Positions 28,139 to 36,566 of a stretch of DNA of 37,466 nt are shown here, piece after piece. The notes below the pieces were generated by a model that ran no database searches, was not told the DNA's origin, and worked only from the letters and a program-made list of their open reading frames with translations. Positions within the stretch are counted from its first letter, which is position 1; each line of letters opens with the position of its first letter. Origin of the DNA: Pseudomonadota bacterium (lineage in GTDB: Bacteria > Pseudomonadota > Gammaproteobacteria > Burkholderiales > Thiobacillaceae); assembly GCA_021836225.1 (NCBI GenBank), contig JAKBJA010000166.1, forward strand, positions 1 through 37,466, in the 5' to 3' direction. The position numbers and the translations under genes are program-made.

Positions 28139-28618
28139 ATGACCCCTGTCGCGCTGTTGTCCCTGTTGGCTTTGCTGATGGTGCCGACCGCCCACGCCAA
28201 CACACCGCCGGAAGACATTCCGATCTACGCGGTCAGTCTGGTCGGCAGCCCCTATCGCCTGGGCGGCACATCGCCCGAGACCGGGCTCGACTGCAGTGGT
28301 TTCGTCGGCCATGTGTTCAGGCAGACTGCCGGCGTGGTGCTGCCGCGCGACAGCCGTGCGATCAGCGAAGTCGCCCGGCCGCTGGCGAAAGCTGAACTTC
28401 TGCCGGGTGATCTGGTCTTTTTCAATACCCTCAACCGAGCGTTTTCCCATGTCGGCATTTATGTGGGCGATGACCGTTTTGTGCACGCAGCGAGCAGCCG
28501 CACAGGTTCGGTCATGGTCTCCAACCTCAACGACCGCTACTGGCGCGAACGTTTCGACGGCGCACGTCGCGTCCTGCCCCCAAGCCAGGACCAGCCGGCA
28601 GATGCAGCCTTCGAATAA
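28139..28618 (+). CDS. Exported NlpC/P60 (C40) cysteine peptidase
   Basis: 159 residues with signal peptide MTPVALLSLLALLMVPTAHA. The C40 domain has the catalytic Cys in GLDCSGFVGHVF (about 44-55), His in SHVGIYVGDDRFVHAASSR, and the usual polar third residue after it. Such enzymes cut D-Glu-diaminopimelate bonds in peptidoglycan stem peptides. It overlaps the next exported protein by 17 bp. The ribosome site is weak and the start rests on the signal peptide. Confidence 0.9.
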   Translation: MTPVALLSLLALLMVPTAHANTPPEDIPIYAVSLVGSPYRLGGTSPETGLDCSGFVGHVFRQTAGVVLPRDSRAISEVARPLAKAELLPGDLVFFNTLNRAFSHVGIYVGDDRFVHAASSRTGSVMVSNLNDRYWRERFDGARRVLPPSQDQPADAAFE

Positions 28619-29267
28619 AGCCCTGTTCTGCCGCCTCTGGCGCGGCCTGGCGCTGCCCGCAGCCTTAAGCGTCAGCCTGGCTCACGCCGCAGCCGACCTT
28701 ACTTTTGAGAGCGCCGAGGATGTCAATGAAGGCAGCCTGCATTTCCTGGAAACCCTACCGGACAAGCCGCTTCATCATCACCAGAATCGCATCCGCATCG
28801 ACAGCGACAGCCTGAGCTCGGGCTGGGTCAGCCTGTCGCAATGCCACGACAATCTCGACCCGGTGCCGCGCGCGCAAATAACCTTTCGCGAGGGCTTTGT
28901 GCGTGACCTCAGGGTGGACACGTTCACCCACATCGAAGATGCCTGGATCGAGGGTGCCAGCGTGCAGTTGCGCAATGTCGAGCGCGGTGCGCGACTTTGC
29001 CTCTCGGCACAAACCCGCGCCTTGCGCAACAACGGCAACGGGTATTTCAACCTGCTCAACGGTCCCTATATGCGCAAGTTTCTCGACGGCTATTATCCGA
29101 TGCGGGTATCGCTGGAAGTCGATTTCCCTGCGCAGTTGCTTACGCTGATCGATATCGAGCCGTCCGCCCAGCCCGGACTGAAACTCGACGAGCGTCCGGG
29201 TACCATCCGCATGGATGCGGTGTTCGAAGGTGCATTGATAACGTTGATCCAGTTCGAGCGGCCTTGA
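28602..29267 (+). CDS. Exported protein of unknown function
   Basis: 221 residues beginning MQPSNKALFCRLW with a signal peptide that probably ends at SLAHAAA. The mature part is beta-rich with two Cys (in SQCHDN and ARLCLSA) that could form a disulfide. Motifs such as RNVERGARLCLS and FLDGYYPMRVSLEVDFP are well preserved but recall no named family. The ATG lies inside the end of the NlpC/P60 gene (17-bp overlap), so it is probably translated with it and acts on the cell envelope. The frame is open farther upstream only because it shadows the peptidase gene. Confidence 0.65.
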   Translation: MQPSNKALFCRLWRGLALPAALSVSLAHAAADLTFESAEDVNEGSLHFLETLPDKPLHHHQNRIRIDSDSLSSGWVSLSQCHDNLDPVPRAQITFREGFVRDLRVDTFTHIEDAWIEGASVQLRNVERGARLCLSAQTRALRNNGNGYFNLLNGPYMRKFLDGYYPMRVSLEVDFPAQLLTLIDIEPSAQPGLKLDERPGTIRMDAVFEGALITLIQFERP

Positions 29268-29302
29268 TGTGACACGATCCAATCATTTTTTTCTTTTAGT
29301 TA

Positions 29303-29331
29303 TTGATAACGGTTATCATTTTTAGTACGAT
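29303..29331 (+). promoter_or_regulatory. Promoter overlapped by a Fur box
   Basis: TTGATA (29303-29308) and TACGAT (29326-29331) are 17 bp apart. A perfect 7-1-7 palindrome TGATAACGGTTATCA (29304-29318) covers the -35 and resembles the Fur consensus (GATAAT-like half-sites). Fur with Fe2+ would block polymerase, so the iron uptake genes would be expressed under iron limitation. Confidence 0.75.
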
Positions 29332-29365
29332 TACGCATACCGTAAAATTTGAGGATCAGCTCAAG

Positions 29366-30373
29366 ATGAAACCGACCCAACTGCTCGCCGCCCTGGCGCT
29401 CTCAGCCGCTGTTCTGCCCGCGCTGGCCGAAGAAGTCGTGGTGTATTCCGCGCGCAACGAACAGCTGATCAAGCCGCTGTTCGACGTCTACACCCGCGAC
29501 ACCGGCGTACAGATCAAGTTCATCACCGACAAGGAAGGCCCGCTGATGGCACGACTGAAGGCCGAGGGCAAGAACACCCCGGCCGACATGCTGCTGACGG
29601 TCGATGCCGGCAACCTGTGGCAGGCGTCGGAAGAAGGCCTGCTGCGCCCGATCCAGTCGAAGACCCTACAGGCCAACGTGCCTGCCCACCTGCGTGATCC
29701 GGACAACGAGTGGTTCGGCCTGTCGGTGCGCGCTCGCACCCTCGTCTACAACACCGGCAAGGTTAAGCCCGCGGACCTGTCGACTTACGAGGATCTCGCC
29801 AATCCGAAATGGAAAGGCCGTCTCTGCCTGCGCACCTCGAAGAAGGTCTACAACCAGAGCCTGGTGGCGATGATGATCACTGAATACGGCGAGGGCAAAA
29901 CCGAGGATATGGTTCGCGGCTGGGTCGACAATCTGGCCACCTCCCCCTTCCCCGACGACACCAAGGCGATGGAAGCCGTGGCCGCCGGGCAGTGCGACGT
30001 GACCCTGGTCAACACCTATTATTTCGGCCGCCTGATGGAGAAAAACCCCAAGCTGCCGCTGGCGATCTTCTGGCCCAACCAGAACCTGAAGAACAAGACG
30101 TCCGGCGTGCACGTCAACATCTCCGGCGCAGGCGTCACCCGCCATGCCAGGAACCCGGCCGGCGCTCAGAAGCTGATCGAGTGGCTGTCGTCCGACAAGG
30201 CGCAGAACCTGTTCGCAGACGTCAACCTGGAATACCCGGTCAACCCGAAAGTGGCGCCGGACAAGACGGTAGCGGCCTGGGGCAGCTTCAAGCAGAATCT
30301 CATCAACGTGAAGGAGGCTGGCAGCCTGCAGACCAAGGCCGTAAAATTGATGGATCGTGCCGGTTATAAATAA
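29366..30373 (+). CDS. fbpA: Ferric-iron ABC transporter, periplasmic binding protein
   Basis: 335 residues. The signal peptide [21 protein letters not shown] is followed by [18 protein letters not shown], the typical start of FbpA/FutA-type ferric-binding proteins. The double Tyr of NTYYFGRL (about 227) corresponds to the Fe3+-ligand tyrosines of the family. The ATG at 29366 follows GAGGA about ten bases upstream. A Fur-box promoter precedes the gene and the permease follows 8 bp after the stop. It would deliver Fe3+ to the FbpB/FbpC proteins in the inner membrane. Confidence 0.93.
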   Translation: MKPTQLLAALALSAAVLPALAEEVVVYSARNEQLIKPLFDVYTRDTGVQIKFITDKEGPLMARLKAEGKNTPADMLLTVDAGNLWQASEEGLLRPIQSKTLQANVPAHLRDPDNEWFGLSVRARTLVYNTGKVKPADLSTYEDLANPKWKGRLCLRTSKKVYNQSLVAMMITEYGEGKTEDMVRGWVDNLATSPFPDDTKAMEAVAAGQCDVTLVNTYYFGRLMEKNPKLPLAIFWPNQNLKNKTSGVHVNISGAGVTRHARNPAGAQKLIEWLSSDKAQNLFADVNLEYPVNPKVAPDKTVAAWGSFKQNLINVKEAGSLQTKAVKLMDRAGYK

Positions 30374-30381
30374 GGGCCATC

Positions 30382-32058
30382 TTGTCCGATCACACCGCAG
30401 TTCTCGCAAAAACGCCCTCAGCGGGCGTTTTTGTTTTACCTGACGCCAAACCCCGCCTCAGCGGCTGGATGCTGTTCGCCCTCGCAATCGCCGCGCTGGT
30501 GCTGGTTCCGGTCGTGGTCACCTTCTCGTCGTTTGCCAAGGTCGAGGGCGACATCCTTGCCCACCTGACCGAATTCGTCCTGCCCGAACTGGTGGGCAAT
30601 ACCCTGTGGCTGGTGCTGGGGGTGGGACTCGGCGTCAGCGTGCTGGGCGTCTCGCTGGCATGGCTCACGGCGATGTGCGAATTCCCCGGCCGCCGCGTAT
30701 TCGACTGGGCGCTGCTGCTGCCGCTGGCGCTGCCCGCCTATGTCACGGCTTTCGTCGCGATCGGTCTGCTGGACTTCACCGGTCCGCTGCAGACCTGGCT
30801 GCGCGAAAGCTGGAACGTCACCGGGCTGCCGGAGATCCGATCGCGCGGCGGCGTCATTCTGGTGATGTCGCTGGCGCTCTATCCCTACGTGTATCTCATC
30901 GCGAAAAACGCCTTCGCGACGCAGGGCGCGATCGCGCTGGAAGCCGCCCAATCGCTCGGTTTATCCCGAACCCAAGGTTTCTTCCGGGTAGCGCTGCCGA
31001 TGGCACGGCCGTGGATCGCCGCCGGACTGATGCTGGCGCTGATGGAGACGCTGGCCGACTTTGGCACCATGGCGATCTTCAACTACGACACCTTCACCAC
31101 TGCCATCTACAAGGCGTGGTACAGCCTGTTTTCGCTGGCGGCGGCAGCGCAGCTCGCCTCGATCCTGATCCTGTTCGTGTTGGTCGCAGTGGTGTTCGAG
31201 CAGCGCTCGCGCACGCAAATGCGCTACAGCACAGTGGGGCGCAGCGCGGCGCAGCGCCGCATCAATCTGTCGCCTGCGTTCGCCACGCTGGCCTTCCTGT
31301 ACGCCAGCGCAGTGCTGGCGATCGCCTTCCTCATCCCCGTCTCCCAGCTTGCGCTGTGGACGCGCGACGTCATCGCCGGGGACCTCGACGTCCGCTACTG
31401 GGCGTTTGCCTGGCATTCGGTGCTGCTGGCCGGCATCGGCGCATTGATGGTGGTGGCTGTGGCCTTGCTGCTCGCCTACGCCGGACGCCAGCGGCCCGGC
31501 TCGGCGATGGTGTGGACCCAGCGGCTGGCCACCCTCGGCTATGCCTTTCCCGGCGCCGTGTTGGCGGTGGGACTGTTCATCCCGGTGGCGGCGCTGGACA
31601 ACTGGCTGATCGACAGCGGGCGTGCCTGGTTCGGCTTCGACGGCACCGAAATCCTCAAGGGCACGCTGCTGGTGATGCTGCTGGCCTATCTGGTGCGCTT
31701 CCTCGCGGTGGGCTTCGGTCCCATCGACAGCGGCCTGCACCGCATCACCCGCAACGTCGACGAAGCCGCGCGCAACCTCGGCACCGGCGCCGCCAGCCTG
31801 CTGGCGCGCGTGCACCTGCCGATGCTGCGCGCCAGCCTCCTCACCGCCGCGGCGCTGGCCTTCGTCGACATCATGAAGGAAATGCCGATCACCCTGATGA
31901 CCCGCCCGTTCGGCTGGGACACGCTGGCAGTGCGGGTGTTCGAGATGACCTCGGAAGGCGAGTGGGAGCGTGCCGCGCTGCCTGCGCTGGCGATTGTCAT
32001 TGCCGGTATCATTCCCATCATTCTCCTGACCTGGCGCGGAGCGCATTCCCATGGCTGA
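30382..32058 (+). CDS. fbpB: Ferric-iron ABC transporter, fused double permease
   Basis: 558 residues with about 12 membrane segments in two homologous halves. Each half has an EAA loop that docks the ATPase: EAAQSLGLSRTQGFFRVALP (about 191-210) and DEAARNLGTGAASLLARVHLP (second half, about 457). The start given is TTG (30382-30384), with AAGGG six bases upstream. The first 20 codons contain a perfect intrinsic terminator (30408-30437), which is odd for a coding sequence; the alternative start is ATG 30469, directly at TM1. The stop overlaps fbpC by 8 bp. Confidence 0.9.
   Translation: MSDHTAVLAKTPSAGVFVLPDAKPRLSGWMLFALAIAALVLVPVVVTFSSFAKVEGDILAHLTEFVLPELVGNTLWLVLGVGLGVSVLGVSLAWLTAMCEFPGRRVFDWALLLPLALPAYVTAFVAIGLLDFTGPLQTWLRESWNVTGLPEIRSRGGVILVMSLALYPYVYLIAKNAFATQGAIALEAAQSLGLSRTQGFFRVALPMARPWIAAGLMLALMETLADFGTMAIFNYDTFTTAIYKAWYSLFSLAAAAQLASILILFVLVAVVFEQRSRTQMRYSTVGRSAAQRRINLSPAFATLAFLYASAVLAIAFLIPVSQLALWTRDVIAGDLDVRYWAFAWHSVLLAGIGALMVVAVALLLAYAGRQRPGSAMVWTQRLATLGYAFPGAVLAVGLFIPVAALDNWLIDSGRAWFGFDGTEILKGTLLVMLLAYLVRFLAVGFGPIDSGLHRITRNVDEAARNLGTGAASLLARVHLPMLRASLLTAAALAFVDIMKEMPITLMTRPFGWDTLAVRVFEMTSEGEWERAALPALAIVIAGIIPIILLTWRGAHSHG
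30408..30437 (+). terminator. Intrinsic terminator/attenuator between fbpA and fbpB
   Basis: A perfect 10-bp stem AAAAACGCCC/GGGCGTTTTT (30408-30417 and 30423-30432) with a 5-base loop is followed by GTTTT. It lies 35 bp after the fbpA stop but inside the 5' end of the permease frame. Most transcripts may stop here, giving more binding protein than permease, as is usual for such operons. Confidence 0.75.
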
Positions 32059-33118
32059 ACTGGTCCTCGATTCGGTGTCGCAGTCGTACGCCAAACGACA
32101 GATCATTTCCAACCTCTCCTTCACCCTGCCCGAAGGCGCGATCGGCTGCCTGCTCGGCCCGTCGGGCTGCGGCAAAACCACGGCGCTGCGCTGCATCTCC
32201 GGGTTCGAGCCGATCCAGCATGGTGAAATCCGCATCGGCGGCGAGGTCGTCAGCCGTCCCGGCTGGATGCTCGCCGCTGAAAAACGCCGCGTCGGCATGG
32301 TGTTCCAGGACTATGCGCTGTTCCCTCACCTGACGGTCGCAAAGAACGTCGGCTTCGGTCTGCGCGACGGTTCCAATGAATCGAGGCAGGCGCGCATCGA
32401 CGAACTGCTGCAATTGGTCGGGCTGGCCGGCCATGCCGGGCAGTTCCCGCACCAGCTTTCCGGCGGCCAGCAGCAGCGCGTCGCGCTCGCCCGCGCGCTG
32501 GCGCCGCGGCCGCGCCTGATCCTGATGGACGAGCCGTTTTCAAACCTCGACGTCGAGTTGCGCGAGCGCCTGTCGCTTGAGGTGCGCGACATCCTCAAGC
32601 GCGAGGCCACCACCGCGCTCATCGTCACCCACGACCAGCACGAGGCCTTCTCGCTGGCCGACTGGGTCGGCGTGATGCACGAAGGCCGCATCCAGCAGTG
32701 GGACACGCCCTACAACCTGTACCACGAGCCGGCCAACCGCTTCGTCGCCGACTTCGTCGGCCAGGGCGCGCTGCTCACCGGCGAGGTCATCAACGACCAC
32801 CAGGTGGAAATCGAGCTCGGCGTGCTGAACGGCCACATCCCGGTCGAATGTGGCGCCAGCGGCTGCGACGAATGCGTGCGCAGCTGCCACGTCGACGTGC
32901 TGCTGCGGCCCGACGACATCGTCCACGACGACGACAGCCTGCTGCTCGCCGAAGTCGAGAACAAGGCCTTCCGTGGCGCCGAGTTCCTCTACACGCTGAA
33001 GCTGCCGAGCGGCCAGCGCGCGCTGTCGCTGGTGCCCTCGCACCACAACCACGCGATCGGCGAAAAGATCGGCATCAAGCTGGCGGTCGATCACGTCGTT
33101 GCGTTCAGGCGGGAATAA
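32051..33118 (+). CDS. fbpC: Ferric-iron ABC transporter ATPase with C-terminal Cys cluster
   Basis: 355 residues. It has Walker A GPSGCGKTTAL (36-46), signature LSGGQQQRVALARAL (136-150), Walker B LILMDEPFSNLD (156-167) and the switch His of IVTHDQ. The C-terminal regulatory TOBE-like region holds four closely spaced cysteines, C267, C272, C275 and C279, followed by H280 (C-x4-C-x2-C-x3-C-H), a metal or Fe-S site pattern I do not associate with every FbpC. It overlaps fbpB by 8 bp; the histidine kinase starts 6 bp after its stop. Confidence 0.93.
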   Translation: MAELVLDSVSQSYAKRQIISNLSFTLPEGAIGCLLGPSGCGKTTALRCISGFEPIQHGEIRIGGEVVSRPGWMLAAEKRRVGMVFQDYALFPHLTVAKNVGFGLRDGSNESRQARIDELLQLVGLAGHAGQFPHQLSGGQQQRVALARALAPRPRLILMDEPFSNLDVELRERLSLEVRDILKREATTALIVTHDQHEAFSLADWVGVMHEGRIQQWDTPYNLYHEPANRFVADFVGQGALLTGEVINDHQVEIELGVLNGHIPVECGASGCDECVRSCHVDVLLRPDDIVHDDDSLLLAEVENKAFRGAEFLYTLKLPSGQRALSLVPSHHNHAIGEKIGIKLAVDHVVAFRRE

Positions 33119-33124
33119 GCGCCC

Positions 33125-35704
33125 ATGACGTCCATGCCGCGCTTTGGTAAATCGACCAGGCAGTCGAACACGCCCGTAAGCGCGCGCGTCACGTACCCGC
33201 TGCGCGGCCTGCTTTTCAATGTGGGCCTTGGTTTCACCATCGCCCTGCTACTGATGCTGGCGGTCATCGGGCTGGGCGTCACCGAGATGGCCCGCCTCAA
33301 TGCCGAACTGGAGCGGGTGGTTTCGTTCAATAACGTCAAAACGCGGCTGGCCTCGCAGATGCGCGACACCTTGCGCGACCGGGCGGTGCTGATGCACAAC
33401 ATCGTGGTCTCGATCGACCCCTGGGAAAAAGACGCGCTCTTCATTCAGTTCCAGGAATATGGCGGGCGCTACGCCGGGGACCGCAGCCAGCTGCTGAAGA
33501 TGCTCAGCACGCCTGAGGAAAAACAGCTGATGGCCGAACTGGATGCCATCACCCTCACCAACCAGCCGGTCATGCTCAGCGTGATCGAAGCTGCGCTCGA
33601 AGAGAACAATTACGGCGCACTGACCCTGCTGCAGGAAGAGGGCATCCCCCTGCAGAACCGCCTGGTCGAAGCGCTCGACAACATGACCCACCTGCAGCGC
33701 AAAGCCAACGAAGCTGCGCTGGGAAAAACCTTCACCGCCTACCAGGCCACCCGCAATCTGATGTTGGTGCTGGGCATCTTCGCCACGCTGCTGGCCACCC
33801 TGGTTGCCCTGCTGGTAGGCCGCCGCATGCTGACCCAGACAAGCCAGCTGGGAGCGGAAAAGCAGAAATACCAGACCCTGTTCGAGACCAACTCGGATGC
33901 CGTCGTCATCCTCGACGACAAGGGCTTTACCGATTGCAATCCAGCAACGCTGTCGCTGTTTGGCATGGACTCGGTCGCCGCCTTCCTCAACAGCACTATT
34001 GCACAACTCGGTGCGCCAGTGCAGGCAAATGGCATGACGGCCTACGACCACGCGATGCAGGCCATCGAACAGGCAAAAAAACAGGGGCATGCGGTGATGG
34101 ACTGGGAGGGACGGCGCCAGGACGGCTCGGTTTTCTCGGCCGAGATCGCCATGCACGCGATGCAATTGGAAGGCCGGCCGGTGATCCAGGCGATCATGCG
34201 CGACGTTTCAGAACGCCGCGCCGCTGAAGCCGCCCAGGAAGCCGCCCGCAAAGCCGCCCTGCAAATGGCGCACGCCAAATCGCAATTTGTCGCCAACGTC
34301 AGCCATGAAATACGCACCCCAATGCACGGCATTCTGGGGATGAGCAGTCTGCTGCTGAAAACGCCGCTCGACGGCCGTCAGCGCGAATACGTCTCCACCC
34401 TGAAAAACTCGGCGGAAAGCCTGCTCACCATCATCAATGACATCCTCGACTTCTCCAAGATCGATGCGGGCAAGCTGGACATCGAGCAGATTGCCTTCTC
34501 GCCGGTCGCGCTGGCACAGGGCGTGACCGCACTGTTCCAGGCGCGCGCGCTGGAAAAAAACCTGTGCCTGACGCTGTCGCTGCCCGATCAGGCGCCCGCC
34601 GCACTGCTGGGTGACCCCACCCGCATCCGTCAGATCCTGCTCAACCTGGTCGACAACGCCATCAAGTTCACCCAGTCGGGCGAAGTCGAATTGCATGCGA
34701 CTTTCGAAGCGGTTGATGACAAAATCGATTGCCGATTCAGCGTGCGGGACAGCGGTATCGGCATCAGCACCGATACCCAGGGGCGCCTATTTCAGGCCTT
34801 CTCTCAGGCTGACTCATCGACCACACGCCACTATGGTGGTACTGGACTGGGACTCGCAGTCAGCAGCCAGCTGGCAGAATTGATGGGCGGCCAACTCACG
34901 GTCGAGAGCTCCCCCGGCCAGGGGAGTTGCTTCACACTGTTGCTGCATCTTCCTGCCACGACCCTGCCGCTGGCGGAACTGCCGACCCAGCCGGTCACAC
35001 AGCTGCAGGGACACATTCTCGTGGTGGAGGATCACCCGGTGAACCAGAAAGTGCTTGCCCATCAGTTGCGCGAAATGGGCCTGCAATACGCCGTGGCGCC
35101 TGGTGGGGAGGAGGCACTGAGCATGCTGGCGGAGGATGACTTCGACCTGGTGCTGATGGACTGGCAAATGCCGGGAATGGACGGTCTGGAAGCCACCCGG
35201 CAGATCCGCCAGCTGCCGACGGATACCCGCCACATCCCCATTATCGCGCTGACCGCCAATGCCAGCGCAGGCTTTCGGGAAGCCTGCCTGGCCGCCGGAG
35301 CCAACGATTACATGAGCAAACCCTACAGCGAAGCTGCGCTGGCAGCTTCTTTGTTGCAATGGCTGCCGCAGCCCCGGCCTGCCGCAGCCCTCCCCCCGCT
35401 GCTCGATATTCCTGCCCTCCTCATACGCTATCCCGGAAATCCGGGGCTGGTGCAGGATCTGGAAAAGGTTTTCCTCAGCACCACCGAGGCCAGTCTGGCC
35501 GTACTCAGACGCGCGATCGAACAAGGCGATGCCGGGTCGTGTCGCAAGGAAGCACACGCACTGAAAGGTGCTGCAGCCAGCGTGATGGCCAGCGCCATCC
35601 AGGAAGGCGCCGCCCGCATCGAGGCCAGTGCAAAGAACGGTGATTTGGCCGCTGCCAAAGAAGCGCTGGCAATGCTGGAAGACCACTTTCGCGCACATGC
35701 CTGA
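33125..35704 (+). CDS. BarA-like hybrid sensor histidine kinase (PAS-HisKA-HATPase-REC-HPt)
   Basis: 859 residues. Two TM segments (about 32-56 and 213-235) enclose a helical periplasmic domain. A PAS domain (about 245-365) precedes HisKA with the phospho-His in VANVSHEIRTPMHG (about 393). The ATPase boxes are NLVDNAIKFT, VRDSGIGIS and GGTGLGLAVS. The REC domain carries the acceptor Asp in VLMDWQMPGMDG (about 677) and the Lys of YMSKPY. The C-terminal HPt has its His in EAHALKGAAA (about 808). It is a complete phosphorelay up to the HPt; the output regulator is not in the window. The start lies 6 bp after fbpC, so it may be read from the Fur-controlled promoter. Confidence 0.93.
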   Translation: MTSMPRFGKSTRQSNTPVSARVTYPLRGLLFNVGLGFTIALLLMLAVIGLGVTEMARLNAELERVVSFNNVKTRLASQMRDTLRDRAVLMHNIVVSIDPWEKDALFIQFQEYGGRYAGDRSQLLKMLSTPEEKQLMAELDAITLTNQPVMLSVIEAALEENNYGALTLLQEEGIPLQNRLVEALDNMTHLQRKANEAALGKTFTAYQATRNLMLVLGIFATLLATLVALLVGRRMLTQTSQLGAEKQKYQTLFETNSDAVVILDDKGFTDCNPATLSLFGMDSVAAFLNSTIAQLGAPVQANGMTAYDHAMQAIEQAKKQGHAVMDWEGRRQDGSVFSAEIAMHAMQLEGRPVIQAIMRDVSERRAAEAAQEAARKAALQMAHAKSQFVANVSHEIRTPMHGILGMSSLLLKTPLDGRQREYVSTLKNSAESLLTIINDILDFSKIDAGKLDIEQIAFSPVALAQGVTALFQARALEKNLCLTLSLPDQAPAALLGDPTRIRQILLNLVDNAIKFTQSGEVELHATFEAVDDKIDCRFSVRDSGIGISTDTQGRLFQAFSQADSSTTRHYGGTGLGLAVSSQLAELMGGQLTVESSPGQGSCFTLLLHLPATTLPLAELPTQPVTQLQGHILVVEDHPVNQKVLAHQLREMGLQYAVAPGGEEALSMLAEDDFDLVLMDWQMPGMDGLEATRQIRQLPTDTRHIPIIALTANASAGFREACLAAGANDYMSKPYSEAALAASLLQWLPQPRPAAALPPLLDIPALLIRYPGNPGLVQDLEKVFLSTTEASLAVLRRAIEQGDAGSCRKEAHALKGAAASVMASAIQEGAARIEASAKNGDLAAAKEALAMLEDHFRAHA

Positions 35705-35767
35705 CGCCGCATTGACGCACGCACCACGGCGCCTAGGATGAAAACATCAACATCCGGTAGACACCCC

Positions 35768-36475
35768 ATGACCCGCATTCTTTTGTTCGCTCTCGCCTGG
35801 CTTTGCAGCCTGCCGGCAGTTGCCGCCGACACGCCCGCAGCAGCCTCCGAACAAGCCCCACAGCAAAGCTGGATAGGCGTCACCCCCACGCCCTATGGCC
35901 CGGTGCTGATCCAGCGGGGCATGCCGCCGCCCTATCGTGACTACCAGATGAACCGTGTCCTCAGCCCAGAGGAAAGACAACGCTGGCTACAGATGGCGAT
36001 GCCGATGGTGGCCAACATGATGCAGATGGATGCACGCGAGGCGATGAACCATTTCGCCGTCAAGTACCAGGCAAAGCCTGGACTCAGCTTCGACGACGTG
36101 GTGCAGTCGATGATGCTGCGCGCCAACCAGGTCAATCTAAAATTCGTCGGCAACAACGCGATGTGGCGGGATTTTCAGGCCATGCTCGGCGACATGGACG
36201 CGCCGCGCGTCGAAGTCCTCAGCTTCTGCGACATTGCCATCGGCCGGGAACTGCTGAAAGTCCTGCCCGAGATGGTGGTGTTCTTCCCTTGCCGCATCGC
36301 CGTGATGGAGGACGCCAACAAGAACATCTGGGTACTGATGCTGGACTGGGACATCACCTGGCTCAATCTCGCCGGCAAGCAGCTCGGCATGACGCCGGAA
36401 CTGCGCAGCGGCTTCCTGTCCATCCGCGAAAAAATGGAAAGCGTGATGCGCGCCGGCGCCAACGGCGAGCTATAA
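35768..36475 (+). CDS. Exported DUF302-domain protein
   Basis: 235 residues with signal peptide MTRILLFALAWLCSLPAVAA. The C-terminal half (about 130-205) resembles DUF302: a Cys-containing strand VEVLSFCDIAIGRELLKVLP, then VFFPCRIAVME and VLMLDWDITWL. Function of the family is unknown; members are often exported and linked to redox or sulfur metabolism. The two cysteines may form a disulfide. An ATG ten codons upstream (35738) is possible, but MTRILLF gives the better signal peptide; neither has a strong ribosome site. It stands 63 bp after the histidine kinase. Confidence 0.7.
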   Translation: MTRILLFALAWLCSLPAVAADTPAAASEQAPQQSWIGVTPTPYGPVLIQRGMPPPYRDYQMNRVLSPEERQRWLQMAMPMVANMMQMDAREAMNHFAVKYQAKPGLSFDDVVQSMMLRANQVNLKFVGNNAMWRDFQAMLGDMDAPRVEVLSFCDIAIGRELLKVLPEMVVFFPCRIAVMEDANKNIWVLMLDWDITWLNLAGKQLGMTPELRSGFLSIREKMESVMRAGANGEL

Positions 36476-36508
36476 GCGCAGTACATCGCTGCCCAAAAAA
36501 GCTGAATG

Positions 36509-36525
36509 CCCGCCGCGCCGGCGGG
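36509..36525. other. GC-rich hairpin in the gap after the DUF302 gene
   Basis: CCCGCCG and CGGCGGG (36509-36515, 36519-36525) form a 7-bp stem. No T-run follows on the plus strand; on the minus strand a run of T comes seven bases later. It could be a weak terminator, but the evidence is thin. Confidence 0.25.
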
Positions 36526-36566
36526 ATGGCACCATATGGAATTTATTCCCATCGTGCCACAGCCGC

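Noticed and set aside
28067..28486. N-terminal extension of the DUF6781-type gene to 28486
   Set aside because: The extension overlaps the NlpC/P60 gene on the other strand, while the ATG at 28066 has a good ribosome site.
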